Shown piece by piece: positions 1 through 5,999 of a DNA stretch of 15,732 nucleotides (positions within the stretch are counted from its first letter, which is position 1; each line of letters begins with the position of its first letter). The translations under genes and the position numbers were made by a program. The stretch is from Patescibacteria group bacterium (GTDB lineage Bacteria; Patescibacteriota; Saccharimonadia; Saccharimonadales; CAIOMD01), in the NCBI GenBank assembly GCA_025453305.1, contig JALOQO010000004.1, positions 1-15,732 on the forward strand, written 5' to 3'. The notes below the pieces were generated by a model that made no database searches, was not told the origin of the DNA, and worked only from the letters and a program-made list of their open reading frames with translations.

Positions 1-169
1 TGTTTTTTAGGGTAATAAATGCCCCCTTTATGTTGGCGTGGCCTATCCGTAGGCTTTTAACCTCTGCGCCACTTAGAACAATGCCAGCAGTGTACTCGTC
101 TTTGATATCATAATCAAACCGAGCCCTTTTGTTAACAATAGTTCCTTTTTGAGATGGTTTCTTGCTCAT
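1..169 (-). CDS. smpB: SsrA-binding protein SmpB (C-terminus cut by window edge)
   Basis: Only the first 56 codons are inside the window. They begin MSKKPSQKGTIVNKRARFDY and continue with the SmpB core pattern (DEYTAGIVLSGAEVKSLR, then NIKGAF). SmpB is an OB-fold protein that binds the tRNA-like part of tmRNA and brings it to stalled ribosomes in trans-translation. The motif 'A-R-x-D-Y-x-I-x-x-x-Y-x-A-G-I-V-L-x-G-x-E-V-K-S-L-R' is characteristic, so the call is firm despite truncation. A TATAAT box (complement of 180-185) lies 10 nt upstream of the ATG and no SD is visible, so the gene probably has its own promoter and a very short or absent leader. No tmRNA gene was recognised in this window. 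Confidence 0.93.
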   Translation of the reverse strand, partial: MSKKPSQKGTIVNKRARFDYDIKDEYTAGIVLSGAEVKSLRIGHANIKGAFITLKN

Positions 170-201
170 ACCAAATATAATTATAGCTTATATTCTAGTA
201 T

Positions 202-1299
202 CTATCTTGTGCAGTTTTCTTTAGAACAAACTTTATCTAGTTCTTGGCGGACGGCTTCCCATAGGCTATCGTCGTTTAATGATACTTTGCGCCAGTACCA
301 CCATTCCCCGCCCCATAAATCTATATCCCTAAAACCTGTTGCTACGCCGTAATTTATCCGTTCTTTTAACCGTTCGGCGTCCATGGATTTATCCTGCTCT
401 TCTATAGAAGCCTCTTTTACACCACCAGGAGCCCACGGTTCTGCCTGTAGTTCGTGTAACATAGAATCCTGCCCCTTTAATATTTGCTGTAACCCTGCCC
501 GCCAACTGTAGTACCAAGACGGAAACGGATATTCAAAATACCTATTGGTTACTGTTTCTTCGAAAACCCTTTTATATACCGAAACCCCAATTTGGTCTGG
601 TTGTGGCTGGCCAGTAGCTACACCAAAATAATTATTAGCATAGCTTAATATAACAGGTGTTCCTGGATCTAGCGATTTAACGAAATTAAATTCGTCTATT
701 AGCCGTTCGCGTTCTATACCATAATGCTCGCATTCGCCAAATACACCCAAAAAATACTCATTTTCTAGCTGGTAACTAACAAGTGCGGGGTTGTTTTTGT
801 AGCGGTTAATAACTTGTGCCATAAAGTTTTTTAGCTCTGGGTACCATTGGTCTTTTTGTTCGGCTTTTACCCATTCTGGGGCGTGGCATTCCGGCCAACG
901 GGGCTGTCTTAAGCCAATAGCAAGCGATACTTGGCCACCAACTTCGTTTACCTTTTCGAACTGCCAGTCTAGTTCTGTAAAATCGTATTGCCCGGGCGAC
1001 TTTTCTATATCTTTCCAGTAGCTAACCAGCCGAAATCGCTTAAATCCTAAATCATCCCTAAGTGCCAACATAGTTTCCTGTGGGTCTAAACCGTAATATC
1101 TGGCATAGTTGGCTATATAGGTTACCCCAATGTTTAGTGGCTCGTCGCGGTGCTGTTTTTGATACCAAAAAGCAATTGCATAGGCTTGAGCCACGATTAT
1201 AAAAATAACTACAATTATTAAAATAAATATTTTTTGTAAACGACTTAACTTAGGTTTTTCTTTACTTTTAGATTTGGTCCGGATGTTTTTACTTTTCAT
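202..1299 (-). CDS. Membrane-anchored clan GH-A-like glycoside hydrolase
   Basis: 365 residues. A basic N-terminus (1-23) is followed by one hydrophobic segment (about 24-44) that should act as an uncleaved signal anchor, putting the rest outside the membrane. The body reads as a (beta/alpha)8 glycoside hydrolase. 'GFKRFRLVSYWKDIE' (about 85-99) and 'GGQVSLAIGLRQPRWP' (121-136) resemble early strands of GH5/GH42-type enzymes. 'YQLENEYF' (176-183) carries the Asn-Glu pair expected for the acid/base (E181), and 'HELQAEPW' (282-289) offers E287 as nucleophile. An aromatic cluster near 329-336 is typical of the substrate cleft. The substrate cannot be told from sequence. The start is supported by a TATAAT box (complement of 1314-1319), 14 nt upstream. 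It is divergent from the glycosyltransferase gene; smpB follows on the same strand. The family is an inference; the catalytic pair is visible. Confidence 0.75.
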   Translation of the reverse strand: MKSKNIRTKSKSKEKPKLSRLQKIFILIIVVIFIIVAQAYAIAFWYQKQHRDEPLNIGVTYIANYARYYGLDPQETMLALRDDLGFKRFRLVSYWKDIEKSPGQYDFTELDWQFEKVNEVGGQVSLAIGLRQPRWPECHAPEWVKAEQKDQWYPELKNFMAQVINRYKNNPALVSYQLENEYFLGVFGECEHYGIERERLIDEFNFVKSLDPGTPVILSYANNYFGVATGQPQPDQIGVSVYKRVFEETVTNRYFEYPFPSWYYSWRAGLQQILKGQDSMLHELQAEPWAPGGVKEASIEEQDKSMDAERLKERINYGVATGFRDIDLWGGEWWYWRKVSLNDDSLWEAVRQELDKVCSKENCTR

Positions 1300-1345
1300 A
1301 AATAATTACTAACATTATACCAAGTGTTACAATTATTATTAAGTG
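1300..1345. promoter_or_regulatory. Divergent promoter pair between glycosidase and glycosyltransferase genes
   Basis: The spacer holds two opposed -10 boxes only 8 nt apart: ATTATA at 1314-1319 (TATAAT on the minus strand) and TACAAT at 1328-1333 on the plus strand. Each should start transcription a few nt before its start codon. No SD is present on either side. Two polymerases could hardly occupy both boxes at once, so the genes may compete. Confidence 0.6.
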
Positions 1346-2173
1346 ATGATTAGCCCAAAGACTGTATCTATTGTAATCCCTATCTATAATGATTATAAAT
1401 ATATACATGGCTGTCTAGAGGCGATTTCTAAACAAGTGGACATGCCAAACGAAGTTATTGTGGTAGATAATAATTGCACAGACAATTCAGTTAAAATTGC
1501 CAAAAGCTATAAATTTGTAAAAGTCATAACCGAAAAATCACAAGGACTAAGCCCAGCTCGCAACCGGGGTTTTAATAGCGCAAAAGGAGATATTCTTGTA
1601 AGGATTGACGCAGACACTCAATTACCACCCGATTATGTTCAAAAATTGAAAGCATTATTTAACAGCGATTATAACGGGGCTGCCACAGGTTATGGCGTAT
1701 CTAGGTATGAATTTTTACCCAGAACTTCTATTTTTTGGAACAAAGTTTATCATGCTTATGTAGAGTCGTTTTTAGGCCATAAGGTATTATATGGCGCGAA
1801 TACTGTATTACTTAAAAACGATTGGCTAAAAGTAAAAAACATAGTTATAAATGACGACGGCGCCGTACACGAAGATCAGGATTTGTCTTTGGCGTTAGCG
1901 AGTGTTGGGGTTGGTGTTAAAATTTTTCCAGAATTAACGGTATCCATAGACACAAGTTCGCTGCAAACCTACAAAAAATTTCAGTTATATTTGCAGGTAA
2001 TGCACAACACTAAAAAAATTGATTTATCGCACCCTAGGAGTAAATATAACACTAGACTAAAAACTTCATCTAATTATCGTAGATTTTTATTATGGCTTGT
2101 ATCATTTTGGGCTATTTATCTATACTATTTTTTAGTAATAGTTAGGGATTTTTACTTAAGACTTAGACGGTAA
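1346..2173 (+). CDS. Family 2 (GT-A) glycosyltransferase with C-terminal membrane helix
   Basis: About 275 residues. Residue numbers count from a GTG at 1343, which directly precedes the ATG at 1346; either could be the start, and the TACAAT box at 1328-1333 fits both. The N-terminal GT-A fold is clear: 'VSIVIPIYND' (8-17), 'EVIVVDNNCTDNS' (37-49) for nucleotide-sugar binding, and the metal-binding D-x-D in 'VRIDADTQLP' (86-95). An acidic 'HEDQDLSLAL' motif (176-185) is in the place of the usual catalytic ED. One hydrophobic segment near 248-268 followed by basic residues should tie it to the inner membrane. The likely role is transfer of a sugar from an activated donor to a lipid or polysaccharide acceptor in envelope synthesis; donor and acceptor are unknown. 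The 3' end overlaps the convergent gene by 18 bp. Confidence 0.86.
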   Translation: MISPKTVSIVIPIYNDYKYIHGCLEAISKQVDMPNEVIVVDNNCTDNSVKIAKSYKFVKVITEKSQGLSPARNRGFNSAKGDILVRIDADTQLPPDYVQKLKALFNSDYNGAATGYGVSRYEFLPRTSIFWNKVYHAYVESFLGHKVLYGANTVLLKNDWLKVKNIVINDDGAVHEDQDLSLALASVGVGVKIFPELTVSIDTSSLQTYKKFQLYLQVMHNTKKIDLSHPRSKYNTRLKTSSNYRRFLLWLVSFWAIYLYYFLVIVRDFYLRLRR

Positions 2174-2794
2174 TCTTTGTTTGGCTAGTTCGTTAGGTAT
2201 AATATAAAAAATTGTAGCTAAAACACCTATAGCCGTAATTATCCATACATATTTAAACCACCCGCTCTGGGTTATTCCACCCAAGCCCCAAGCGTGTATA
2301 AAAATTGCTAACATAGCAACATATTGGCTAATAATTACCCAAAGCCAATTATTACTAAATACAGCTTTATTTTTAAGTTGTCTGGCCAGCTCGTAAAATA
2401 AAAACAAAATAAGTCCGAAGCTACCTAAAAATATAAAAACCGCTAAAGATTCACCAACGAATTCGATACTACTAAACGGCGGTAACCCAAGGCCATCTTT
2501 TAATAATTGATAATATAACAGCATGGGGTGCAATAATATTAATCCTAAAACAACTAAATAGTTAGTATGGCTAAGTAGTGTATCGTTTGGGATATTTATT
2601 TTTGTATTTAAAGCAGATATATAAAAATGGGTGGACATTATCATAAAAGCGGTTATTCCTAGTAACGGATATATTTGGTAAATTGTAAGACTACCCAGTT
2701 GCCAATTGTAATATCCCGCCCAAGCAATAAATGGCAAAACGATTGAAACAATAAACAATCCCCACCTAAAAAATCTAGAGTATAAAATAGTCAT
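2156..2794 (-). CDS. Six-helix membrane protein, possible heme-binding (cytochrome b/ferric reductase-like)
   Basis: 212 residues with about six hydrophobic segments (near 12-32, 38-60, 76-98, 112-135, 148-168, 182-200). Four histidines sit in or at helix ends: H56, H76, H89 and H167. The H76/H89 spacing within one helix plus H167 in the fifth helix resembles heme ligation in ferric-reductase-like and cytochrome b561-type proteins, but no diagnostic motif is seen, so heme binding is an inference. The gene is divergent from the cytochrome b5-like gene across 49 bp, which makes an electron-transfer partnership plausible. The start is fixed by a TACAAT box (complement of 2802-2807) exactly 7 nt upstream, with no SD. 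The 3' end runs 18 bp into the glycosyltransferase gene. Alternatively it is an unrelated conserved membrane protein of this lineage. Confidence 0.6.
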   Translation of the reverse strand: MTILYSRFFRWGLFIVSIVLPFIAWAGYYNWQLGSLTIYQIYPLLGITAFMIMSTHFYISALNTKINIPNDTLLSHTNYLVVLGLILLHPMLLYYQLLKDGLGLPPFSSIEFVGESLAVFIFLGSFGLILFLFYELARQLKNKAVFSNNWLWVIISQYVAMLAIFIHAWGLGGITQSGWFKYVWIITAIGVLATIFYIIPNELAKQRLPSKS

Positions 2795-2843
2795 AACTAT
2801 TATTGTAATTCATTTAAGCTGGAAATAAGCTATAATTTTATAT
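2795..2843. promoter_or_regulatory. Divergent leaderless-type promoters
   Basis: ATTGTA at 2802-2807 (TACAAT on the minus strand) and TATAAT at 2831-2836 (plus strand) each stand exactly 7 nt from the start codon they serve (2794 and 2844). A transcript starting at the usual distance from -10 would begin at or next to the ATG. No SD is seen on either side. Confidence 0.65.
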
Positions 2844-3275
2844 ATGAAAAGAGTTTATGTAATTATTATCGCTATTGCATTAATCGGTATGTTACTGGCG
2901 GGGGTATATTTATTGTTTCTATCAAACGACAATCCCACAAGCACCGAACAAACAAAGACTAGCGAAATAGCAAATTCTAATGATCAATCCGGTAGCACGG
3001 CAGAGGCCGTGAAAGTAACCAATGAAGAATTATCTACTAAGAACACCGCTAGCGAATGCTGGACTGTCATAAACGGCAAAGTTTATGATCTAACCGAATA
3101 TATCCCAAGACACCCCGGGGGCGATGAGGTTCTGCTGGCCTGCGGAACAGACGGCACTACCCTGTTTGTTAGTAGAAAAACAGAAACCGGAGAGTCGGTT
3201 GGTAGCGGAACTCCGCACAGTAGTTCTGCTACAAGTCAGCTTGAACAGTATTATATAGGTGATTTATCAAACTAA
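2844..3275 (+). CDS. Membrane-anchored cytochrome b5-like heme-binding protein
   Basis: 143 residues. The N-terminus has a hydrophobic anchor (4-26) and then a polar Ser/Thr/Asn-rich linker (27-60). The C-terminal domain (about 58-141) is cytochrome b5-like. 'ECWTVINGKVYDLTEYI' (71-87) matches the family start, 'RHPGGDEVLLACG' (89-101) holds axial heme ligand H90 in the HPGG motif, and H125 in 'GTPHSSSATSQL' is the likely second ligand, before 'YYIGDL'. C72 and C100 could form a disulfide in an exported domain. It most likely holds one b-type heme outside the membrane and passes electrons; the partner is unknown, but the divergent histidine-bearing membrane protein is a candidate. A TATAAT box 7 nt before the ATG suggests a leaderless transcript. 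rsmG follows after 3 nt, so the two are co-transcribed. Confidence 0.85.
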   Translation: MKRVYVIIIAIALIGMLLAGVYLLFLSNDNPTSTEQTKTSEIANSNDQSGSTAEAVKVTNEELSTKNTASECWTVINGKVYDLTEYIPRHPGGDEVLLACGTDGTTLFVSRKTETGESVGSGTPHSSSATSQLEQYYIGDLSN

Positions 3276-3278
3276 TAA

Positions 3279-3899
3279 ATGGAACTTATTAAAGAACATT
3301 TTCCCGAACTAGACACTTTACAGGTATCTAAATTTAAACAACTGTTGCCTTTATATAAAGATTGGAATAGTAAAATTAATATTATATCTCGTAAAGATAT
3401 TGATAACCTGTACCAAAATCACATATTACATAGTTTGAGTATTGCTAAGTTTATTTCGTTTAAAAGCGATTCAAAAATAATGGATATGGGTACAGGTGGT
3501 GGGTTCCCGGGTTTGCCGCTAGCTATAATGTTCCCTGCTGTAGAGTTTGTTTTGGTAGATTCTGTTGGTAAGAAACTATTAGTTATAAACGATATTGCCA
3601 GCAAACTGGCTATTAATAATATAAAAACCATCCACAGCCGTGCAGAATCGGTAAATGATAAATATGATTTTGTGGTTTCTAGGGCAGTAACAAAACTAGA
3701 CGAGGCTTGGGGTTGGGTAAGCAAAAATATTAATGATAATAACAAAAATGATATTCAAAATGGATTAATTTATTTGAAGGGTGGTGATATTTCGGCCGAG
3801 ATACCGAACAATTGTTATGTTCAGAAAATAACCTTAACTGAACTAATAAATGAACCAATTTTTATAGATAAAGCCCTAGTTTATATTAGCAAAAAGTAA
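3279..3899 (+). CDS. rsmG: 16S rRNA (guanine-527-N7)-methyltransferase RsmG
   Basis: 206 residues, the normal size. RsmG (GidB) uses S-adenosylmethionine to methylate N7 of G527 in the 530 loop of 16S rRNA. 'YKDWNSKINIISRKD' (27-41) and 'HILHSLSI' (48-55) match the N-terminal region. 'DMGTGGGFPGLPLAIMFP' (about 69-86) is the SAM-binding glycine motif with the RsmG-specific FPG, and 'FVLVDSVGKKL' (90-100) is the next motif. 'VVSRAVTKLDE' (131-141) is also diagnostic. The start lies 3 nt after the stop of the cytochrome b5-like gene with no SD, so translation probably depends on coupling. Transcription ends at the hairpin at 3915-3950. Confidence 0.95.
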   Translation: MELIKEHFPELDTLQVSKFKQLLPLYKDWNSKINIISRKDIDNLYQNHILHSLSIAKFISFKSDSKIMDMGTGGGFPGLPLAIMFPAVEFVLVDSVGKKLLVINDIASKLAINNIKTIHSRAESVNDKYDFVVSRAVTKLDEAWGWVSKNINDNNKNDIQNGLIYLKGGDISAEIPNNCYVQKITLTELINEPIFIDKALVYISKK

Positions 3900-3909
3900 T
3901 TAATACAAC

Positions 3910-3950
3910 AAAAAAGCCGACATGCATATTTTTGCTAGTCGGCTCTTTTT
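3910..3950. terminator. Bidirectional intrinsic terminator
   Basis: The stem is AGCCGAC (3915-3921) with GTCGGCT (3938-3944), extended inside by GCA/TGC (3924-3926, 3933-3935). A T-run follows on the plus strand (3946-3950), and six Ts follow on the minus strand (complement of 3910-3915). It can end rsmG transcription from the left and the CIRCE-controlled minus-strand RNA from the right. Confidence 0.85.
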
Positions 3951-4156
3951 GACACCTTTTTGTTCTACAAAATACTGTACGCTTATGTTCTAAAATGGTC
4001 AATAGTTGTTGACAATTTATCAACAAAACAAAGAGCAGCCTAATCGTGAAGCTAAACAATCAATAACCAAGGCAAAGGAGGTAGCCTTGAGTTCGTTTAC
4101 CCTCATTAGCTGCTCTATATAACGGGTTATTCTATCTAATTACAAGGCCTGTTTAG

Positions 4157-4258
4157 CTAGTTGCTACCGCGCGATATTATAGGGCGCAGTGCTTTCGTTA
4201 AAGACTTTGTAGTGTTGTCTAAAACCCCGTTAGTCTTGTAGTAATCACCCAAAAGCAT
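4157..4258 (-). CDS. Possible 33-codon small protein at the head of the CIRCE-controlled transcript
   Basis: The ORF begins with ATG 12 nt after the minus-strand TACAAT box, which fits the short-leader style of this genome. It starts MLLGDYYKTNG and ends RPIISRGSN; it is basic, with no membrane segment. The ATG lies within the 5' strand of a 9-bp hairpin (4237-4265), so folding could hide the start codon until heat or another factor opens it. No family is recognised. Against coding: it is short, and the hairpin and the long-range helix at 4226-4232 constrain the same bases, as expected of a purely structural RNA. Ribosome profiling or conservation with synonymous changes would settle it. Confidence 0.3.
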   Translation of the reverse strand: MLLGDYYKTNGVLDNTTKSLTKALRPIISRGSN

Positions 4259-4270
4259 TACTACACTAAT

Positions 4271-4316
4271 ATTGTACCCGAATTAGCACTCGCAAGTCAA
4301 GAGTGCCAATTATAAT
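4271..4316. promoter_or_regulatory. CIRCE (HrcA) operator between divergent promoters
   Basis: TTAGCACTC (4283-4291), a 9-nt spacer and GAGTGCCAA (4301-4309) match the CIRCE consensus TTAGCACTC-N9-GAGTGCTAA at 17 of 18 arm positions. HrcA binds this operator and represses heat-shock genes until stress removes it. The minus-strand -35 (TTGACT) lies within the operator with TACAAT 18 nt beyond. On the plus strand a TATAAT box (4311-4316) begins 1 nt after the operator. HrcA could therefore block both directions. The usual targets (groES/groEL, hrcA/dnaK) are absent here. Confidence 0.85.
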
Positions 4317-4468
4317 CTATACTTTTATGTCAAAGTATAATGATTTTCGGTTTCCATTGTAGAAAACTTATTGTAAAGGTATTTGGAAATTATTGTTTAA
4401 ATATGTTACAGTAAGTTATACGAGTTGGTTAAAGAGATACAGAATTAAGCCGTGAAAGATATATTATT
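4317..4468 (+). promoter_or_regulatory. Leader region of the ParB-like gene with a possible 11-codon upstream ORF
   Basis: If the TATAAT at 4311-4316 is used, the leader is about 145 nt, exceptional for this window. A 36-nt ORF (4327-4362; MSKYNDFRFPL, stop TAG) begins 10 nt after the box. A second TATAAT lies at 4336-4341 and a weaker TATATT at 4460-4465, next to the gene. No SD precedes the ParB-like start. The true start site is uncertain. Confidence 0.3.
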
Positions 4469-5704
4469 ATGGAACGAGCAGAATTAGCGCTCGTTACTTC
4501 TAGGATGAGTGTTCGTTTAGATGCTATTATTGATATTCCTGACGAAGACTATGATTTTAAAGCAGGCCCAGAATCTATGAAACGGCTACCTTTAAGTTGC
4601 CTTATTGTGCTTCCTCAGATTAGGCGAGAATATAACCCTGATGACATAGATTCATTGGCAACAGCATTAGATGCAAGCGATAGAAATCTTACTGGTGAAT
4701 TTGCTGTTAAATTACTTTATGGCCCAACTGTAGATGCTTTAAATGAAGATCAATTTAGGCGCTTTCTACTCGATCATAGTAACTATTACAGAATTAAACT
4801 TTCTGACCCTAGCGAATACCCAGTAGGGCCAGGGGGACTATACTATGTAGTTATAAGTGGTAATACCAGGACAGTTACTTTAAACCGTATGTGTAAAGAT
4901 CATGGCATAGACCCTGAAAGAGCAGGAATAATGTGCAGCATAGAATATAATACTAGCTTTCATGATACAAACGGTGATCAGGCTCGAGAGAATATACGTC
5001 AAGATCCGCCTGATTATGATAGGGCATATGCTATATATAATGAGTTTCTATATAGACAACGAATGATGCGGCGACTTGGTCAGGGGCCAGTCTACCTTTC
5101 ACATGCGTCGATTGCAAAACATTTTGGCTATAGTCCCGACATAGTTGGCGCAGCTTTAAGGTATGTAGAACTACCTAAAAGTTTAAGAAATTTGGTCGAG
5201 GATGTAGATCAAGAACAACCACTTGTTACATATGGAGTTGCGTTAGCGCTCCATCCTTATATGACGGCATACGCAAAAAGATATAAGCTAGAACTTGATA
5301 GTAAAGCTGTTGATATCGCTGTTATGGCCCTAGTTAATCAATATATGAATGACAAACTGTCATCGGGCACAAATCTAGAAAATTTTAAACGCATTATTAG
5401 GGGAAAAATTAAAGCACTTGAACAACCGGCCGTACTTGCTGATGATACATTATTTTTATTAGCTGATTTTGACACGCCTACTAATATGCAAAAAAAATAC
5501 AAAAAGTCTAATGGAAAGCTTGCTTTATCTGCGCTAGGGGCTCTTAGGCATGTAGTGAACTCGGGTCAATTAGACCCCGAGATAGCTCGACAAATAGATG
5601 GTCTATTAGCTAGTCTTGGCAGTGTGTCTGTAAATGCTGGACTAGATAAAGAAAGTGGTGATAAAACAATAGAACTACCATCAGAAACAGAACCGTTGTT
5701 TTAG
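4469..5704 (+). CDS. ParB/Srx-like DNA-binding protein with HTH domain
   Basis: 411 residues, of ParB-like build. 'LSCLIVLPQIRREYNPDDIDSL' (42-62, first 20 quoted residues are the family's opening motif 'P-x-Q-x-R-x-x') is followed by 'YYVVISGNTRTVTLNRM' (125-141), matching the nucleotide-binding box usually written GERR. 'ENIRQDPPDYDRAYAI' (174-189) matches the ParB linker, and 'LSHASIAKHFGYSPDIV' (210-226) with 'LRYVELPKSLRNLV' (230-243) matches the helix-turn-helix and its follow-on. Unlike chromosomal ParB it has an insert of about 60 residues between the first two motifs and a long C-terminal helical region (250-380) without a recognisable dimer domain. No parA is adjacent. It may be a site-specific regulator or segregation-like factor; CTPase activity is conceivable but GERR is degenerate (GNTR). 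It lies downstream of the CIRCE operator, so it may be heat-shock regulated. Confidence 0.72.
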   Translation: MERAELALVTSRMSVRLDAIIDIPDEDYDFKAGPESMKRLPLSCLIVLPQIRREYNPDDIDSLATALDASDRNLTGEFAVKLLYGPTVDALNEDQFRRFLLDHSNYYRIKLSDPSEYPVGPGGLYYVVISGNTRTVTLNRMCKDHGIDPERAGIMCSIEYNTSFHDTNGDQARENIRQDPPDYDRAYAIYNEFLYRQRMMRRLGQGPVYLSHASIAKHFGYSPDIVGAALRYVELPKSLRNLVEDVDQEQPLVTYGVALALHPYMTAYAKRYKLELDSKAVDIAVMALVNQYMNDKLSSGTNLENFKRIIRGKIKALEQPAVLADDTLFLLADFDTPTNMQKKYKKSNGKLALSALGALRHVVNSGQLDPEIARQIDGLLASLGSVSVNAGLDKESGDKTIELPSETEPLF

Positions 5705-5999
5705 TGGACGAGTTGCTGTATATAGGCAAACACTATTAGAATTATTGGTTTGCGGAACTAAAATAATAATTGTTGCCCATTTGAAAGTTGATTGGCGTGG
5801 CGGATGCGTCGGGTGTTACCTCCTTTTGTAAATGGATCAAGGTGTCGGTGACAACAGCACATTTTTCATATAAATGAAAAATCACCAAATCATTAGTGTT
5901 AAAATTTAAAATTACATTAAATATGCGCGCAGTTGTTATCTTCTATAATATTTGTGCTAATGCTTGCATGGCCAGATTATAAAACATACAATCTACTAG
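5705..5999 (+). promoter_or_regulatory. 295-nt spacer with hairpins and the promoter of the HhH-GPD-like gene
   Basis: No gene is seen. The promoter is TTGCAT (5964-5969), a 17-nt spacer and TACAAT (5987-5992), exactly 7 nt before the ATG at 6000. Upstream lie GCAAAC/GTTTGC (about 5728-5755), a short TTAC/GTAA hairpin (5816-5831) holding ACCTCCTTT, and a perfect 9-bp inverted repeat ATTTTTCAT-ATAA-ATGAAAAAT (5861-5882) flanked by GGTG and CACC. No poly-T follows the last hairpin on the plus strand, so it is not a standard terminator. The spacer may contain a small RNA or an operator. Confidence 0.5.

Larger units (their letters stand above)
3910..4264 (-). ncRNA. Putative structured RNA of about 350 nt under a CIRCE-overlapped promoter
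   Basis: A minus-strand promoter (TTGACT, complement of 4295-4300; 18-nt spacer; TACAAT, complement of 4271-4276) and the terminator at 3915-3944 bound a transcript of about 350 nt with no long ORF. Its fold shows several perfect helices. TGTAGTAAT/ATTACTACA (4257-4265 with 4237-4245) lies at the 5' end. A GC-rich hairpin lies near 4165-4191. A long-range TAACGGG/CCCGTTA helix joins 4226-4232 to 4120-4126. AGAGCAGC/GCTGCTCT joins 4032-4039 to 4109-4116 and continues as TAAT/ATTA past a one-base bulge. Inside it, an AAGGC/GCCTT hairpin (4069-4088) displays ACCTCCTTT in its loop. TTGTTGA/TCAACAA (about 4007-4027) lies near the 3' end. It lacks the recognisable cores of tmRNA, RNase P RNA and SRP RNA. 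It may be a new regulatory RNA or a messenger for a small protein. Confidence 0.5.

Noticed and set aside
4020..4106. 28-codon minus-strand ORF inside the structured RNA
   Set aside because: No promoter or SD of its own, Cys-rich and without recognisable features; its bases are fully used by strong helices.
4087..4122. TTG-started 11-codon plus-strand ORF after AAAGGAGGT
   Set aside because: SD spacing is short, no plus-strand promoter is convincing, and the SD-like bases are better explained as the loop of the minus-strand RNA hairpin.
3910..4264. tmRNA, suggested by size and by smpB in the window
   Set aside because: No GGGG acceptor with matching 3' end, no T arm with CCA, and no tag ORF ending in Ala-Ala stop on either strand.
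3910..4264. RNase P RNA or SRP RNA
   Set aside because: The conserved P4 strands of RNase P and the SRP domain IV GGAA tetraloop core are not present.
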